From: Clostridia bacterium
GTDB taxonomy: Bacteria > Bacillota > Clostridia > Christensenellales > Aristaeellaceae
NCBI GenBank assembly: GCA_017526525.1
Contig: JAFXRG010000022.1
Span: 1 to 64,000 of the forward strand
Reading direction: 5' to 3'
DNA: 64,000 bases
In this document: positions 1-6,707 of the stretch, piece after piece
Layout of the letters: each line of letters opens with the position of its first letter
Numbering within the stretch: position 1 is the stretch's first letter
Made by a program: the position numbers and the translations under genes
The notes under the pieces: generated by a model
The model's input: the letters and a program-made list of their open reading frames with translations, nothing else
Database searches by the model: none
What the model was told of the DNA's origin: nothing

Positions 1-302
1 AGGTGCTGGCGATTGGATATGATTTTCTTCGGGTGATGGCAGCCGGGTTGCCCATGCTGTATCTGCTTTTTGTTTACAGAACTACCCTGCAAGGCTTGGG
101 CGATACAGTGATGCCGATGATTTCCGGCTTTTTGGAATTGGTGCTGCGTGTTGGAGCAGCGCTGCTTCTTCCTGCGATTCTGGGATATTGGGGAGTTTAT
201 CTGGCAGAGATTGCAGCATGGATTGGTGCGGGAGCTTTTCTGATTATGGTCTGTTATCATCGACTGCACAGGCTGACAAATACCGTGGAAGGAACAAAAT
301 GA
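1..302 (+). CDS. MATE family efflux transporter, C-terminal part
   Basis: The window opens inside this gene; about 99 codons remain before the TGA at 300-302. The residues form hydrophobic helices and include the segment LYLLFVYRTTLQGLGDT, typical of the C-terminal half of MATE (multidrug and toxin extrusion) cation antiporters of the inner membrane. The true start lies upstream of the window, and the GTG at position 3 is only an internal codon. Substrate cannot be inferred. A second, full-length MATE gene lies at 28113-29498. Confidence 0.75.
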   Translation, partial: VLAIGYDFLRVMAAGLPMLYLLFVYRTTLQGLGDTVMPMISGFLELVLRVGAALLLPAILGYWGVYLAEIAAWIGAGAFLIMVCYHRLHRLTNTVEGTK

Positions 303-817
303 CGCGATATTGTTCCCTAAGATTTACGCACCTTTCCGGTTTGATGGCTCCCTTTTGGAAAGATATTTCGGAGTTATACGGGCTAACGGTTATTCATTCC
401 ATTCGCCGCCCAAGTAGATACCGTTTTGCTACCTTTGAGGGAAGTAAGACAAAATATGTATGGAAGGGCAGGACAAACGTACAACCGTTGTACTGCCAGA
501 GTGAGCTTTGGGCCTTATGTACCAACGGTTTCAGAGGGTCAGAAGACGAGAGATAAAAGGGAAGACGATGCAGTTGGCCACAGAAGGGAAGAACAGGCGA
601 GATACAGGAGATCCTCATTCACGCAATCTCGCGTTTACAGGAAAAATATACAAGAAAGAAAAGGCGTTTTCAAGTCGTGTCCAGCAACAGGACTGTCGGA
701 CGCCGGAAAACTTCATCTTTTTTTGTTGGTTATTTGTTGGATATAATGATGTATAATAACCATCGTGGCCCTAAGGAACGGCGGGGACATCAGGAAGGGA
801 AGAAGGAGGAACGGATT
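303..817. other. 515-bp gene-free stretch
   Basis: I see no convincing gene here. Three overlapping open frames exist but show no recognisable protein features and no good ribosome binding sites. A 15-bp palindrome, GTACAAC-C-GTTGTAC, lies at 479-493. Two overlapping TATAAT boxes at 742-747 and 752-757 lie 60-75 bases upstream of the HD gene and could serve as its -10 region; no good -35 box pairs with them at 17 bp. The stretch may contain decayed coding sequence. Confidence 0.4.
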
Positions 818-1699
818 TTGCCAAGCGTACAGGTACATGATTATGCGATGGAACGGCGGCTCCGCCAGGCAGACCCGGCGCTGCACAAACGCTTTACCGA
901 CGCTGTGTTTGCCCTGCAATACAATCTGTCCAGATATCGGCTGATCTTTCCGGAATACACGGATCATTCCAACCTTCATTGCCTGGACGTGATAGATTTC
1001 TGCAATCAGCTGATCGGGAACCAGATCGACCGGCTGAACACGGATGAACTCTATATCCTGCTGACGGCATGCTATTTACACGATACCGGAATGGGAATTA
1101 CCATGAAGGATTACCGGGAGTTTTCCGAACGCATCGATTTCGGGGATTATTTCAAAAACCACAGCCGGGAGGATATTTCCAATATTATCCGGGATTTTCA
1201 CCATGAGTTTTCCGGCTGGTTTATTCAAAAATACGCGGAGCTTTTTGAGTTCCCGTCCGCAGAGCATCTGTGGGCGATCCAAATGGTTTCCAGGGGACAC
1301 CGAAAAACTGACCTGATGGATGAACACGAATACCCGCTTGCACTGCAGATGCCGGGCGGGAACCGTGTATGCCTTCCCTATCTCACGGCGCTCATCCGGC
1401 TGGCGGACGAGATCGACGTGGCTGCCGAGCGCAATCCGATCCTGCTGTATGATATCGAAGCTTTAACGGACGAAAAGCAGATCATGGAGAATAAGAAGGT
1501 GAAGGCTGTCCGTTCGCTGCAGGTAACGGAGAAGCGCTTTATCCTGACCGTAGATACCGCGGAGGAAGAAGTTCTGAAGCAAATCGGGATCATGGCGGAG
1601 AAGATGAAACGAACGCTCAGCGAGTGCCGGGCCGCTGTGTGCGGCCGGACGCCCTATGTGATCACGCAGGAAGACGTGTTGATTCAAAAAGCCGAATAA
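818..1699 (+). CDS. HD-domain metal-dependent phosphohydrolase-like protein (293 aa)
   Basis: The start is placed at the TTG at 818 because AGGAGG (804-809) lies eight bases before it; longer in-frame starts at 677 and 748 have no such site. The HD-type metal-binding pattern is visible: DHSNLHCLDV, then YLHDTGMG (the HD pair), SRGHRK, and RLADEID with the final aspartate. The family usually hydrolyses nucleotides or cyclic nucleotides, but the substrate here is unknown. The gene lies 103 bp upstream of the original start of the LMW tyrosine phosphatase gene, so the two may once have been one operon. Confidence 0.7.
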   Translation: MPSVQVHDYAMERRLRQADPALHKRFTDAVFALQYNLSRYRLIFPEYTDHSNLHCLDVIDFCNQLIGNQIDRLNTDELYILLTACYLHDTGMGITMKDYREFSERIDFGDYFKNHSREDISNIIRDFHHEFSGWFIQKYAELFEFPSAEHLWAIQMVSRGHRKTDLMDEHEYPLALQMPGGNRVCLPYLTALIRLADEIDVAAERNPILLYDIEALTDEKQIMENKKVKAVRSLQVTEKRFILTVDTAEEEVLKQIGIMAEKMKRTLSECRAAVCGRTPYVITQEDVLIQKAE

Positions 1700-1802
1700 A
1701 CAAGGTAAAATACAAGGATATACGTACTTATGTGATTGTATCCAATCGGCAAAACGTGGCTTTGTGTCGCCTTGTGTGGCTTTGAAGGAGGGGTGAAGGC
1801 CG

Positions 1803-1844
1803 ATGATCAAAGTTTTGTTTGTGTGCCACGGGAATATCTGCTGA
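1803..1844 (+). pseudogene. Orphaned 5' end of LMW protein tyrosine phosphatase gene, cut off by the IME
   Basis: An ATG preceded by GAAGGAGG (1783-1790) opens a frame reading MIKVLFVCHGNIC and then stops at TGA. This is the start of a low-molecular-weight protein tyrosine phosphatase up to the catalytic P-loop (CX5R). The rest of the gene lies at 8254-8706, beyond the inserted element. Here it can give only a 13-residue peptide. Confidence 0.85.
1824..1841 (+). repeat. attL core of the IME
   Basis: TGCCACGGGAATATCTGC matches the right copy at 8272-8289 in 17 of 18 bases, with 14 uninterrupted. It is exactly the six codons for CHGNIC of the phosphatase catalytic loop. The crossover must lie within this stretch. 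Confidence 0.85.
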
Positions 1845-1895
1845 TTTTTAAAATGTGCTTAATATTTAAGGCGAATTTGGCATTGATGATTTTTG

Positions 1896-1923
1896 TCCCA
1901 CGATTTGTCCCACGATTTCAGGA
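1896..1923 (+). repeat. IME subterminal repeat, left copy
   Basis: A 28-bp sequence containing CCACGATTTGTCCCACGATT matches the right subterminal copy at 8107-8134 with three mismatches, in the same orientation. It contains two CCACGATTT units in tandem. Its position just inside the element suggests integrase or excisionase arm binding sites, which is inference. Confidence 0.6.
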
Positions 1924-1963
1924 TAGAAATCTGGAATGATGAAACCAGTGACCTACAGCATTG

Positions 1964-1990
1964 AAGGACAGCGGAGAAGCTGTCCTTTTC
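1964..1990 (+). terminator. Rho-independent terminator reading into the IME
   Basis: AAGGACAGC and GCTGTCCTT form a nine-base stem (1964-1972, 1979-1987) followed by TTTC. It would stop transcripts coming from the host HD/phosphatase side and so insulate the element. Confidence 0.6.
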
Positions 1991-1994
1991 ACAT

Positions 1995-2024
1995 GAAAAA
2001 AGGAAGAACTCCCGAAGAAGTTCT
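1995..2024 (-). terminator. Terminator of the leftward 63-aa gene
   Basis: On the minus strand AGAACT-TC-TTCG-GG-AGTTCT (2024-2005) is followed by a T-rich run at 2003-1995. It lies 15 bases after the stop codon of the 63-aa gene. Confidence 0.65.
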
Positions 2025-2038
2025 CTTTGTTGCGTCTC

Positions 2039-2230
2039 TTACGCTTGCTCAGCAACGGGTTCAGCGGCCTTACGGAAAGTGCCGTTGTACAGCTGGCGGG
2101 CAACGATCACGGCGTTCAGCACGTTGCCGGTGGGCTTGGCGCCTTTGCGGAAACCGGCGCGGATGACTTCGACCGGAACCTTGGTGATCTTGGCGGCAGT
2201 GGCGGTGGCGCTGTAATAGTTCTTCTTCAT
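2039..2230 (-). CDS. Small basic protein of the IME (63 aa), function unknown
   Basis: The minus-strand ATG is preceded by a strong GAGGAGG site about eight bases upstream, and the gene ends in its own terminator, so it is very likely expressed. The protein starts MKKNYYSATATAAK and is Lys/Arg/Ala rich, with net positive charge and no cysteine or membrane segment. I do not recognise a family. Basic charge and position near the left end would fit a nucleic-acid-binding accessory such as a recombination directionality factor, but no helix-turn-helix is evident, so this is speculation. Confidence 0.6.
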   Translation of the reverse strand: MKKNYYSATATAAKITKVPVEVIRAGFRKGAKPTGNVLNAVIVARQLYNGTFRKAAEPVAEQA

Positions 2231-2297
2231 GATGATTTCCTCCTCAAGGAAATATTATTCAGAAGACCACCCGGAAGAACCCGAAGGTTTCTTTCTT

Positions 2298-2324
2298 TTG
2301 TTTTGGGTGCGTATATGGTAGAAT
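2298..2324 (+). promoter_or_regulatory. Possible promoter for the secreted cargo gene
   Basis: TTGTTT (2298-2303) and TAGAAT (2319-2324) are separated by 15 bp, with a TG one base upstream of the -10 (extended -10 form). The gene starts 120 bases downstream. The spacing is short, so this is a weak call. Confidence 0.35.
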
Positions 2325-2443
2325 TGCAAGTGATGACTGGAAAGGGTCATCGCGAAATATCTTTGAATTTAACGGGGCAAAGCACTCTCGCATGAAACAA
2401 AGCAACCGGATCAGCCGTTAATTCCTGTGGGAGGGTTTGAATC

Positions 2444-3709
2444 ATGATCAGACGATTTATTTTCATCCTTTTTTCAATGATCCTGTTCATAATGCCGCTG
2501 ATCGGTGTAGCTGAAGAAGACCTGGTTGAGCTGGACAGCGAACATCTGAAATGGCTGGAGTACCGGTGCTCGCTTCCGGACGGCGGACTGGTCCTGACCG
2601 GCGGAATGGGTTTGTCCGGAGCCGGAAAAGAAACAGGCGCATATGTGCTGTGCCTGAATGCGGACCGGACAGTGCGCTGGGAGTATACAGACCGTGAAAA
2701 AAACGGATACACATCGGCGGAGGAAGCAACCGTGCTCCCGGACGGGACAATCGCGGTTGTCGTCTGGGATTATCCCCGAAAGATCGCGGTTAAGTTCTTT
2801 ACGCCCAAGGGGAAGCGCGCGAGAAAAAAACTCGACCTGACAAAACAGTGCGGGACCGGGCTGATATACGATATCACGCCTTCTTTCATCGTGCAGTTTG
2901 AATACCTGGGCAACGCCGCTGATCCGGAGGATTTCCGCTATGAAACGACGCTGTATGACTGGCAGGGAAAAGAGATCGCCCGGTATGACGGGCTTATCGT
3001 GTACGGTGGATACGGCTTTTCAGTCAACGGAAGCGAAGAACTGGTGGCCTTTGGGCAGGATACCTTCTACAACAGTCATGCGGTGCTCATGAAAATCAAT
3101 TGGGAACAGGGCAGCGTCCTGTGGGAAACGGTACTGGATTACCGGCAGCCGGAAACTGATACGGCTGTGCTGGATGACGTTACGGTAACAGAAGACGGCG
3201 GCTATGCCGCACGGGTTCAGGAAAGAAAGCCCGCGGCGGACGATTCATATGAGGATACAAACTACCTGGCCAGGTTTGACGCGGAAGGACGCCTGCTGTG
3301 GATCAGGGACATGGAAAGCCTGTATCGTAACGGGCGCCTGACAAACCTGTTTTCCTGCGGCGGTTATCTTGTTATGCTATTCGAAAGCGGGGAAAACGAA
3401 AGCTGGAGCAAGGGTGAACCCGTCCGTTTCCTTTGGACTGATCCGGACGGAAACAAACTGGGAACCACAGAACTCACACTGAGGCCGGAGGATTTCCGGC
3501 TGACCCGGGACCGGCAGTATCCGGAAGAAGAAGGCGTACACAGATACCCTGTGCTCGCAATAGACCGGATGATCCGCATGGAGGACGGGCTATGGGCGTT
3601 CGCGACGCTTTACATCGCGGAAAAACATGACGGTGACGACGCAATTCTATACCCTTCGGAAGACCAGGAGTTCACCATCATCAGGATTCCGGAATATAAA
3701 CAACCATAG
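2444..3709 (+). CDS. Secreted protein, predicted beta-propeller-like (421 aa), IME cargo
   Basis: The ATG follows GGGAGGG by seven bases. The N-terminus has a signal peptide: basic MIRR, about 18 hydrophobic residues, then a likely cleavage near GVAEE. The mature part contains repeated blocks of the type LPDG...V-hydrophobic...W and NADRTVRWEY, FDAEGRLLWIRD, which resemble PQQ-like or Kelch-like propeller blades. No catalytic motif is seen. It is the only obvious cargo gene of the IME. Its style, exported and Gly/Glu/Asp-rich, matches secreted proteins of the host backbone, so it may have been captured from a related genome. Confidence 0.7.
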   Translation: MIRRFIFILFSMILFIMPLIGVAEEDLVELDSEHLKWLEYRCSLPDGGLVLTGGMGLSGAGKETGAYVLCLNADRTVRWEYTDREKNGYTSAEEATVLPDGTIAVVVWDYPRKIAVKFFTPKGKRARKKLDLTKQCGTGLIYDITPSFIVQFEYLGNAADPEDFRYETTLYDWQGKEIARYDGLIVYGGYGFSVNGSEELVAFGQDTFYNSHAVLMKINWEQGSVLWETVLDYRQPETDTAVLDDVTVTEDGGYAARVQERKPAADDSYEDTNYLARFDAEGRLLWIRDMESLYRNGRLTNLFSCGGYLVMLFESGENESWSKGEPVRFLWTDPDGNKLGTTELTLRPEDFRLTRDRQYPEEEGVHRYPVLAIDRMIRMEDGLWAFATLYIAEKHDGDDAILYPSEDQEFTIIRIPEYKQP

Positions 3710-3741
3710 ACAGGAAAACCGGAAGTTAATATTACAAAGAC

Positions 3742-3775
3742 ATCACCTTGGAGCGCCGGTTCTGGGGTGATTTTC
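3742..3775 (+). terminator. Terminator after the secreted cargo gene
   Basis: ATCACC (3742-3747) and GGTGAT (3766-3771) bracket a GC-rich inner part, followed by TTTTCC. It lies 32 bases after the cargo stop codon. Confidence 0.5.
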
Positions 3776-3782
3776 CATATCA

Positions 3783-3812
3783 GAAAACAGGAACTCCCGG
3801 CGTGGGAGTTCC
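3783..3812 (-). terminator. Terminator of the leftward IME cluster
   Basis: GGAACTCCC (3790-3798) and GGGAGTTCC (3804-3812) make a perfect nine-base stem; on the minus strand it is followed by TGTTTTC. It lies just after the stop codon of the 203-aa gene. Confidence 0.7.
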
Positions 3813-3819
3813 GAATTGA

Positions 3820-4431
3820 TCAAGTGCAGACCTGATAGCATAGTCCTTTGTGACCGTCGTAGGTGTTTTCGAACAGAACCAGACCGCCGTTAGACGGAAA
3901 GCCGCTTTCAGTGGTGAAGTAAAAGCTGTCGCCGTAGTCGCAGAAGAGATTGACGGTTTCATCTGCCCACTGGAAACAGCTCCGCATGGCTTTGCTGAAC
4001 GCACGGCGCTTGTGTTTGTCACCTATGACCTGCCGGATAGTTTGCCCGGCGCGGGATGAGTCGATACGTGCTTGTGCAGCAGGTTCATGATACAGATACT
4101 TCACAGGCTGTCTGGTGACAAGTACGTGCTGAACCAGATGGATAGGGAGCTTTGCGGATTGCTGGATACCGTGAACGGATCCGTCCGCAAAGGTATTCAG
4201 CCAGGTAAACCGGACGCTGAGATGATCACACCCGCCGCTGCGCAGTGTTCTCATCTCGATAAAGCTGCCGATATCCTTGTCGAAGACGGTTTTATCCGTT
4301 TCCATCGCCAGCTTCAGCGCGTCCGGAGAGACCAGAAAACGGCCATGATGACCGTGATCTCTTGAATATGTGGAAAATGAGAAGAAATCGCCGTCGAATG
4401 ACAGCTTAAGTAATAGGCTGGTCATCGTCAT
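3820..4431 (-). CDS. IME protein of unknown function (203 aa)
   Basis: The start is put at the ATG (4431) reading MTMTSLLLKLSFDGD, because AAAGGA lies just upstream; a longer frame to 4473 lacks a site. The first half holds many aromatic and His residues (FFSFSTYSRDHGHHGRF). I recognise no family. It overlaps the end of the preceding leftward gene by 26 bp, which implies translational coupling, and is followed by a strong terminator. It is the last gene of a leftward cluster pointing away from the relaxase. Such clusters in mobilizable elements may carry transfer accessory or host-protection functions; nothing in the sequence decides this. Confidence 0.65.
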   Translation of the reverse strand: MTMTSLLLKLSFDGDFFSFSTYSRDHGHHGRFLVSPDALKLAMETDKTVFDKDIGSFIEMRTLRSGGCDHLSVRFTWLNTFADGSVHGIQQSAKLPIHLVQHVLVTRQPVKYLYHEPAAQARIDSSRAGQTIRQVIGDKHKRRAFSKAMRSCFQWADETVNLFCDYGDSFYFTTESGFPSNGGLVLFENTYDGHKGLCYQVCT

Positions 4432-4663
4432 CACCAATCCTTTCTGTTTTGGTCGGGAAAAGGTCAGGCTCAACGCCGATAATGGTGTACTGACCTGGGA
4501 CGGTAAAGGTTTCGCCTATATTGGCGTGATACTGGACGAAAGCGTCCTGCATTTCCTTCTGGGAAGGAAAAGTGATGTGGAGATTGACGGAAGCATCAGG
4601 ATCGACGTGGTGGGGGTCGTAGGAGATCATGTCAATATGGAGTGTCCACATCTCTTTCAGCAT
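4406..4663 (-). CDS. IME acidic small protein (85 aa)
   Basis: The minus-strand ATG at 4663 follows AAAGGACG by about ten bases. The protein is acidic (C-terminus rich in Asp: ERIGDDDDQ) and has no membrane segment or cysteine. It has no recognised family. It overlaps both neighbours in the leftward cluster (4632-4663 and 4406-4431), an arrangement that supports a real, coupled operon. Confidence 0.6.
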   Translation of the reverse strand: MLKEMWTLHIDMISYDPHHVDPDASVNLHITFPSQKEMQDAFVQYHANIGETFTVPGQYTIIGVEPDLFPTKTERIGDDDDQPIT

Positions 4664-4883
4664 GAGCGGTCACCGTCCTTTCTTTGTTTTGGCAGTAAAC
4701 ATAGTTGGTCTCGAAGGATTCTTCGTAAATCATTTCATCGAGCAAGGCACTGACGCGGGCTTTTGCCCAGCGGGCACCAAATGGCATTGTGACTGCTTTG
4801 CTGGCTATGCCATGCAAAGTCGCTAAGTCAATAGTGATATCGTGGGCTTGGTACGCGGAGAGCCGAAGCCAGGTGCAAAGCAC
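4632..4883 (-). CDS. IME small protein, start uncertain (51-83 aa)
   Basis: The frame opens at a GTG (4883) but would then run through the candidate oriT and overlap the relaxase start. An ATG at 4787, giving a 51-aa protein starting MPFGARWAKARV, is an equally possible start. Neither has a convincing ribosome binding site. The C-terminal part is charged (CQNKERTVTAHAERD). It overlaps the next leftward gene. The divergent arrangement from the relaxase would fit an auxiliary DNA-binding protein at oriT, which is inference only. Confidence 0.4.
   Translation of the reverse strand: MLCTWLRLSAYQAHDITIDLATLHGIASKAVTMPFGARWAKARVSALLDEMIYEESFETNYVYCQNKERTVTAHAERDVDTPY
4796..4840. other. Candidate oriT just upstream of the relaxase
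   Basis: An imperfect inverted repeat, CTTTGC-TGGC (4796-4805) with GCCA-T-GCAAAG (4809-4819) and loop TAT, is followed 12 bases later by TAGTGATAT (4832-4840), immediately before the relaxase. In pMV158-type (MobV) plasmids the relaxase recognises a stem-loop followed by a TAGTG-containing nick region directly upstream of mob, so layout and motif both fit. Confidence 0.45.
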
Positions 4884-6317
4884 CGGGCAAATGGCATGAT
4901 GATTGCGAAGGAAGCTGGGTACGAAAGAGCGACCCGAAGCGAGACTATAGATCGGTCACGATCGCATCTGAATGAGTATACCGGGTATCGAAGCGGAAAA
5001 GAATTTTGGGAACAGATGGAAGCGGATGCTGCTGCATATCGTGTTCAGGTTCCGGGGAAAACGAAGTCGGGTGAGCCGATCATTCGTGAGAAGGGACTGC
5101 AGCATAATGCCGTCATAGGATGGGCGGCGATTTATAATCCTCCGGCTGAAGTTTGTATGTCATGGGATCGTGATACATACGAGAAATTTTTCAATGACTG
5201 TCGTGAATGTATGTCATTGATCTCTCCGATTTTTCGGAAAGATAATCGTATCATGAGTGCGGTTCACTGGGATGAAGGCGTGCCGCCGGAGGAAGGTCAT
5301 CTTCCCGACCTACATGCTCATGATCTGGGTGTCTGTAAAGACCAGGATGGTCGTTATTGTGGAAACCTAATTGATGCAAAGTTGCTGGTTAAGATCAACA
5401 GCATGTTCCCCAAAATGATGCGTGAGCGCGGCTGGGAGATGGACGACCTCGACACAACTGACTTCGAACGCGCCAAGGGTGATGAGGAATATCGACAGGA
5501 GCGAAACGAAAAAAGGAAGAGGTCTGGTCTGTCCGTGAATTCACATTTGCGCCAGAAATCATATCAGATGGCAGAGGACGCTTCGCGGTTAATTGAAGAT
5601 GCAATTCAAATGCATGATACTGTTGTCCAAAAGGATCAGGAGATAGAAACCAAACGAACGAAGCTTGAAGATTTTCATTCAAGGTGGAGCGACTGGTATA
5701 AAGGTTTCTATAAGGAAATGGCCGGAGAAGAGTATCCGGAGGACAGAATTTCTTTGGAGAGTATTCCACGAGCCGGGAAGAAATTCAAAGAGCGACTGAA
5801 ACGGGAAGCGGAAGTTGAAATTGAAAAATCGAAGGAACAAATGCTTCAGGAAGCCAGGTCACAGATCGAAAATGAACGTCAGAGGATGGAGAATTCGATC
5901 AGAGAAAAACTTGACCATGAACGTACGGAAATGGAAGCTGAATTTGCTGAACGTGAAAAGGTTCAAGAGGTAGAAAATGATAAACGAAAATCAGAACTTG
6001 ATGCTCGGGAAGCCGAGATCGAGATGAGAGATAAACAGCTTCAAGCTGTCATGGACGCCGCGGAAAAGAACCTTAAGAAAACCGAATTGTTGAAAACATG
6101 GAAAGATGATCTGGAATGGGAAGAAGCCACAAGGAGGATTAGGGTTGGCGGACGAACCGTTCATGATATCATTCTGGAACAGAGGGAAAAACGTCATCCT
6201 GAAGCGGTGGATCATAAGGAACATCTTGAAGGAGAATTGTCGGCACTTTATGCGCAGCGTAGACAATGGAATGGAACTCTGGATCAGATTTCCGGAGAAA
6301 GACAAGGTGGAGAATGA
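4842..6317 (+). CDS. MobV / Mob_Pre family relaxase (491 aa)
   Basis: Relaxases of this family nick oriT and lead the strand into a recipient through another element's secretion channel. The N-terminal 220 residues carry the family marks: IDRSRSHLN (normally DINPSRSHLN), then AVHWDEGVP, followed after a short insert by LHAHDLG, equivalent to the HxDE...HxH metal site. An upstream His (GAKHR) may be the catalytic His of motif I, which favours the GTG start at 4842 over the ATG at 4896. Residues from about 270 to 430 form a long charged coiled coil (EIEKSKEQMLQEARS and similar), usual for Mob_Pre C-termini. The insert inside the HxH motif is unlike pMV158 MobM, so this is a divergent branch. 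Confidence 0.8.
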   Translation: MGLVRGEPKPGAKHRANGMMIAKEAGYERATRSETIDRSRSHLNEYTGYRSGKEFWEQMEADAAAYRVQVPGKTKSGEPIIREKGLQHNAVIGWAAIYNPPAEVCMSWDRDTYEKFFNDCRECMSLISPIFRKDNRIMSAVHWDEGVPPEEGHLPDLHAHDLGVCKDQDGRYCGNLIDAKLLVKINSMFPKMMRERGWEMDDLDTTDFERAKGDEEYRQERNEKRKRSGLSVNSHLRQKSYQMAEDASRLIEDAIQMHDTVVQKDQEIETKRTKLEDFHSRWSDWYKGFYKEMAGEEYPEDRISLESIPRAGKKFKERLKREAEVEIEKSKEQMLQEARSQIENERQRMENSIREKLDHERTEMEAEFAEREKVQEVENDKRKSELDAREAEIEMRDKQLQAVMDAAEKNLKKTELLKTWKDDLEWEEATRRIRVGGRTVHDIILEQREKRHPEAVDHKEHLEGELSALYAQRRQWNGTLDQISGERQGGE

Positions 6318-6699
6318 AACTCACCAGTCCGGTCAAGGGCCCGAAGGGCTCGTGAAACCCTTGACCGTGACGGTGATAAAAGTACAAAATAAGAAGCAGC
6401 GGGCGGGAGCAACAGAGATGTGCTTCCGCCCTCTTGTCTGCCGTTTTCTTGTCCGGCAATAAGCATAAATTACTTATGTTCAGCATTCAAATTACCCACG
6501 ATCAGCATCATCATGTCCCATTTATAATAATTATATAAAGAGCTTTACATAAGAAATTATAAAAGAAATTTTCTTCACATTAAAACATTCACAGAAAACC
6601 GAAATGTATATTTCTATTTCAGTCAGAAAGTGGTACAATCATTACCGCTGTAGGCACTGGTTATGCGTAATAACGAGAAAGGAGTTATGAGTCACAGCA
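6318..6699. other. 382-bp gap between relaxase and integrase
   Basis: No gene is convincing here. The first part holds a terminator-like hairpin (6401-6431). The stretch 6465-6660 is AT-rich with several A/T runs, including AATAATTATATAAAGAG, and probably contains the integrase promoter, but no single well-spaced -35/-10 pair stands out. Confidence 0.4.
6401..6436 (+). terminator. Terminator downstream of the relaxase
   Basis: GGGCGGGAGCA (6401-6411) pairs with TGCTTCCGCCC (6421-6431) in 10 of 11 positions plus a G-T wobble; TCTTGTCTG follows. The T-run is weak. Confidence 0.5.
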
Positions 6700-6707
6700 A
6701 TGGCTGA
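6687..6707 (+). other. Possible leader minigene overlapping the integrase start
   Basis: The best ribosome binding site (GAAAGGAG, 6677-6684) is two bases from an ATG at 6687 that reads MSHSNG and stops at TGA 6705-6707, eight bases inside the integrase gene. The integrase ATG at 6700 is 15 bases from the same site, longer than usual. The minigene may therefore set or limit integrase translation. Confidence 0.35.

Noticed and set aside
1736-1939. 67-codon plus-strand frame across attL
   Set aside because: It is in another frame than the phosphatase fragment, has no ribosome site and codes for no recognisable protein.
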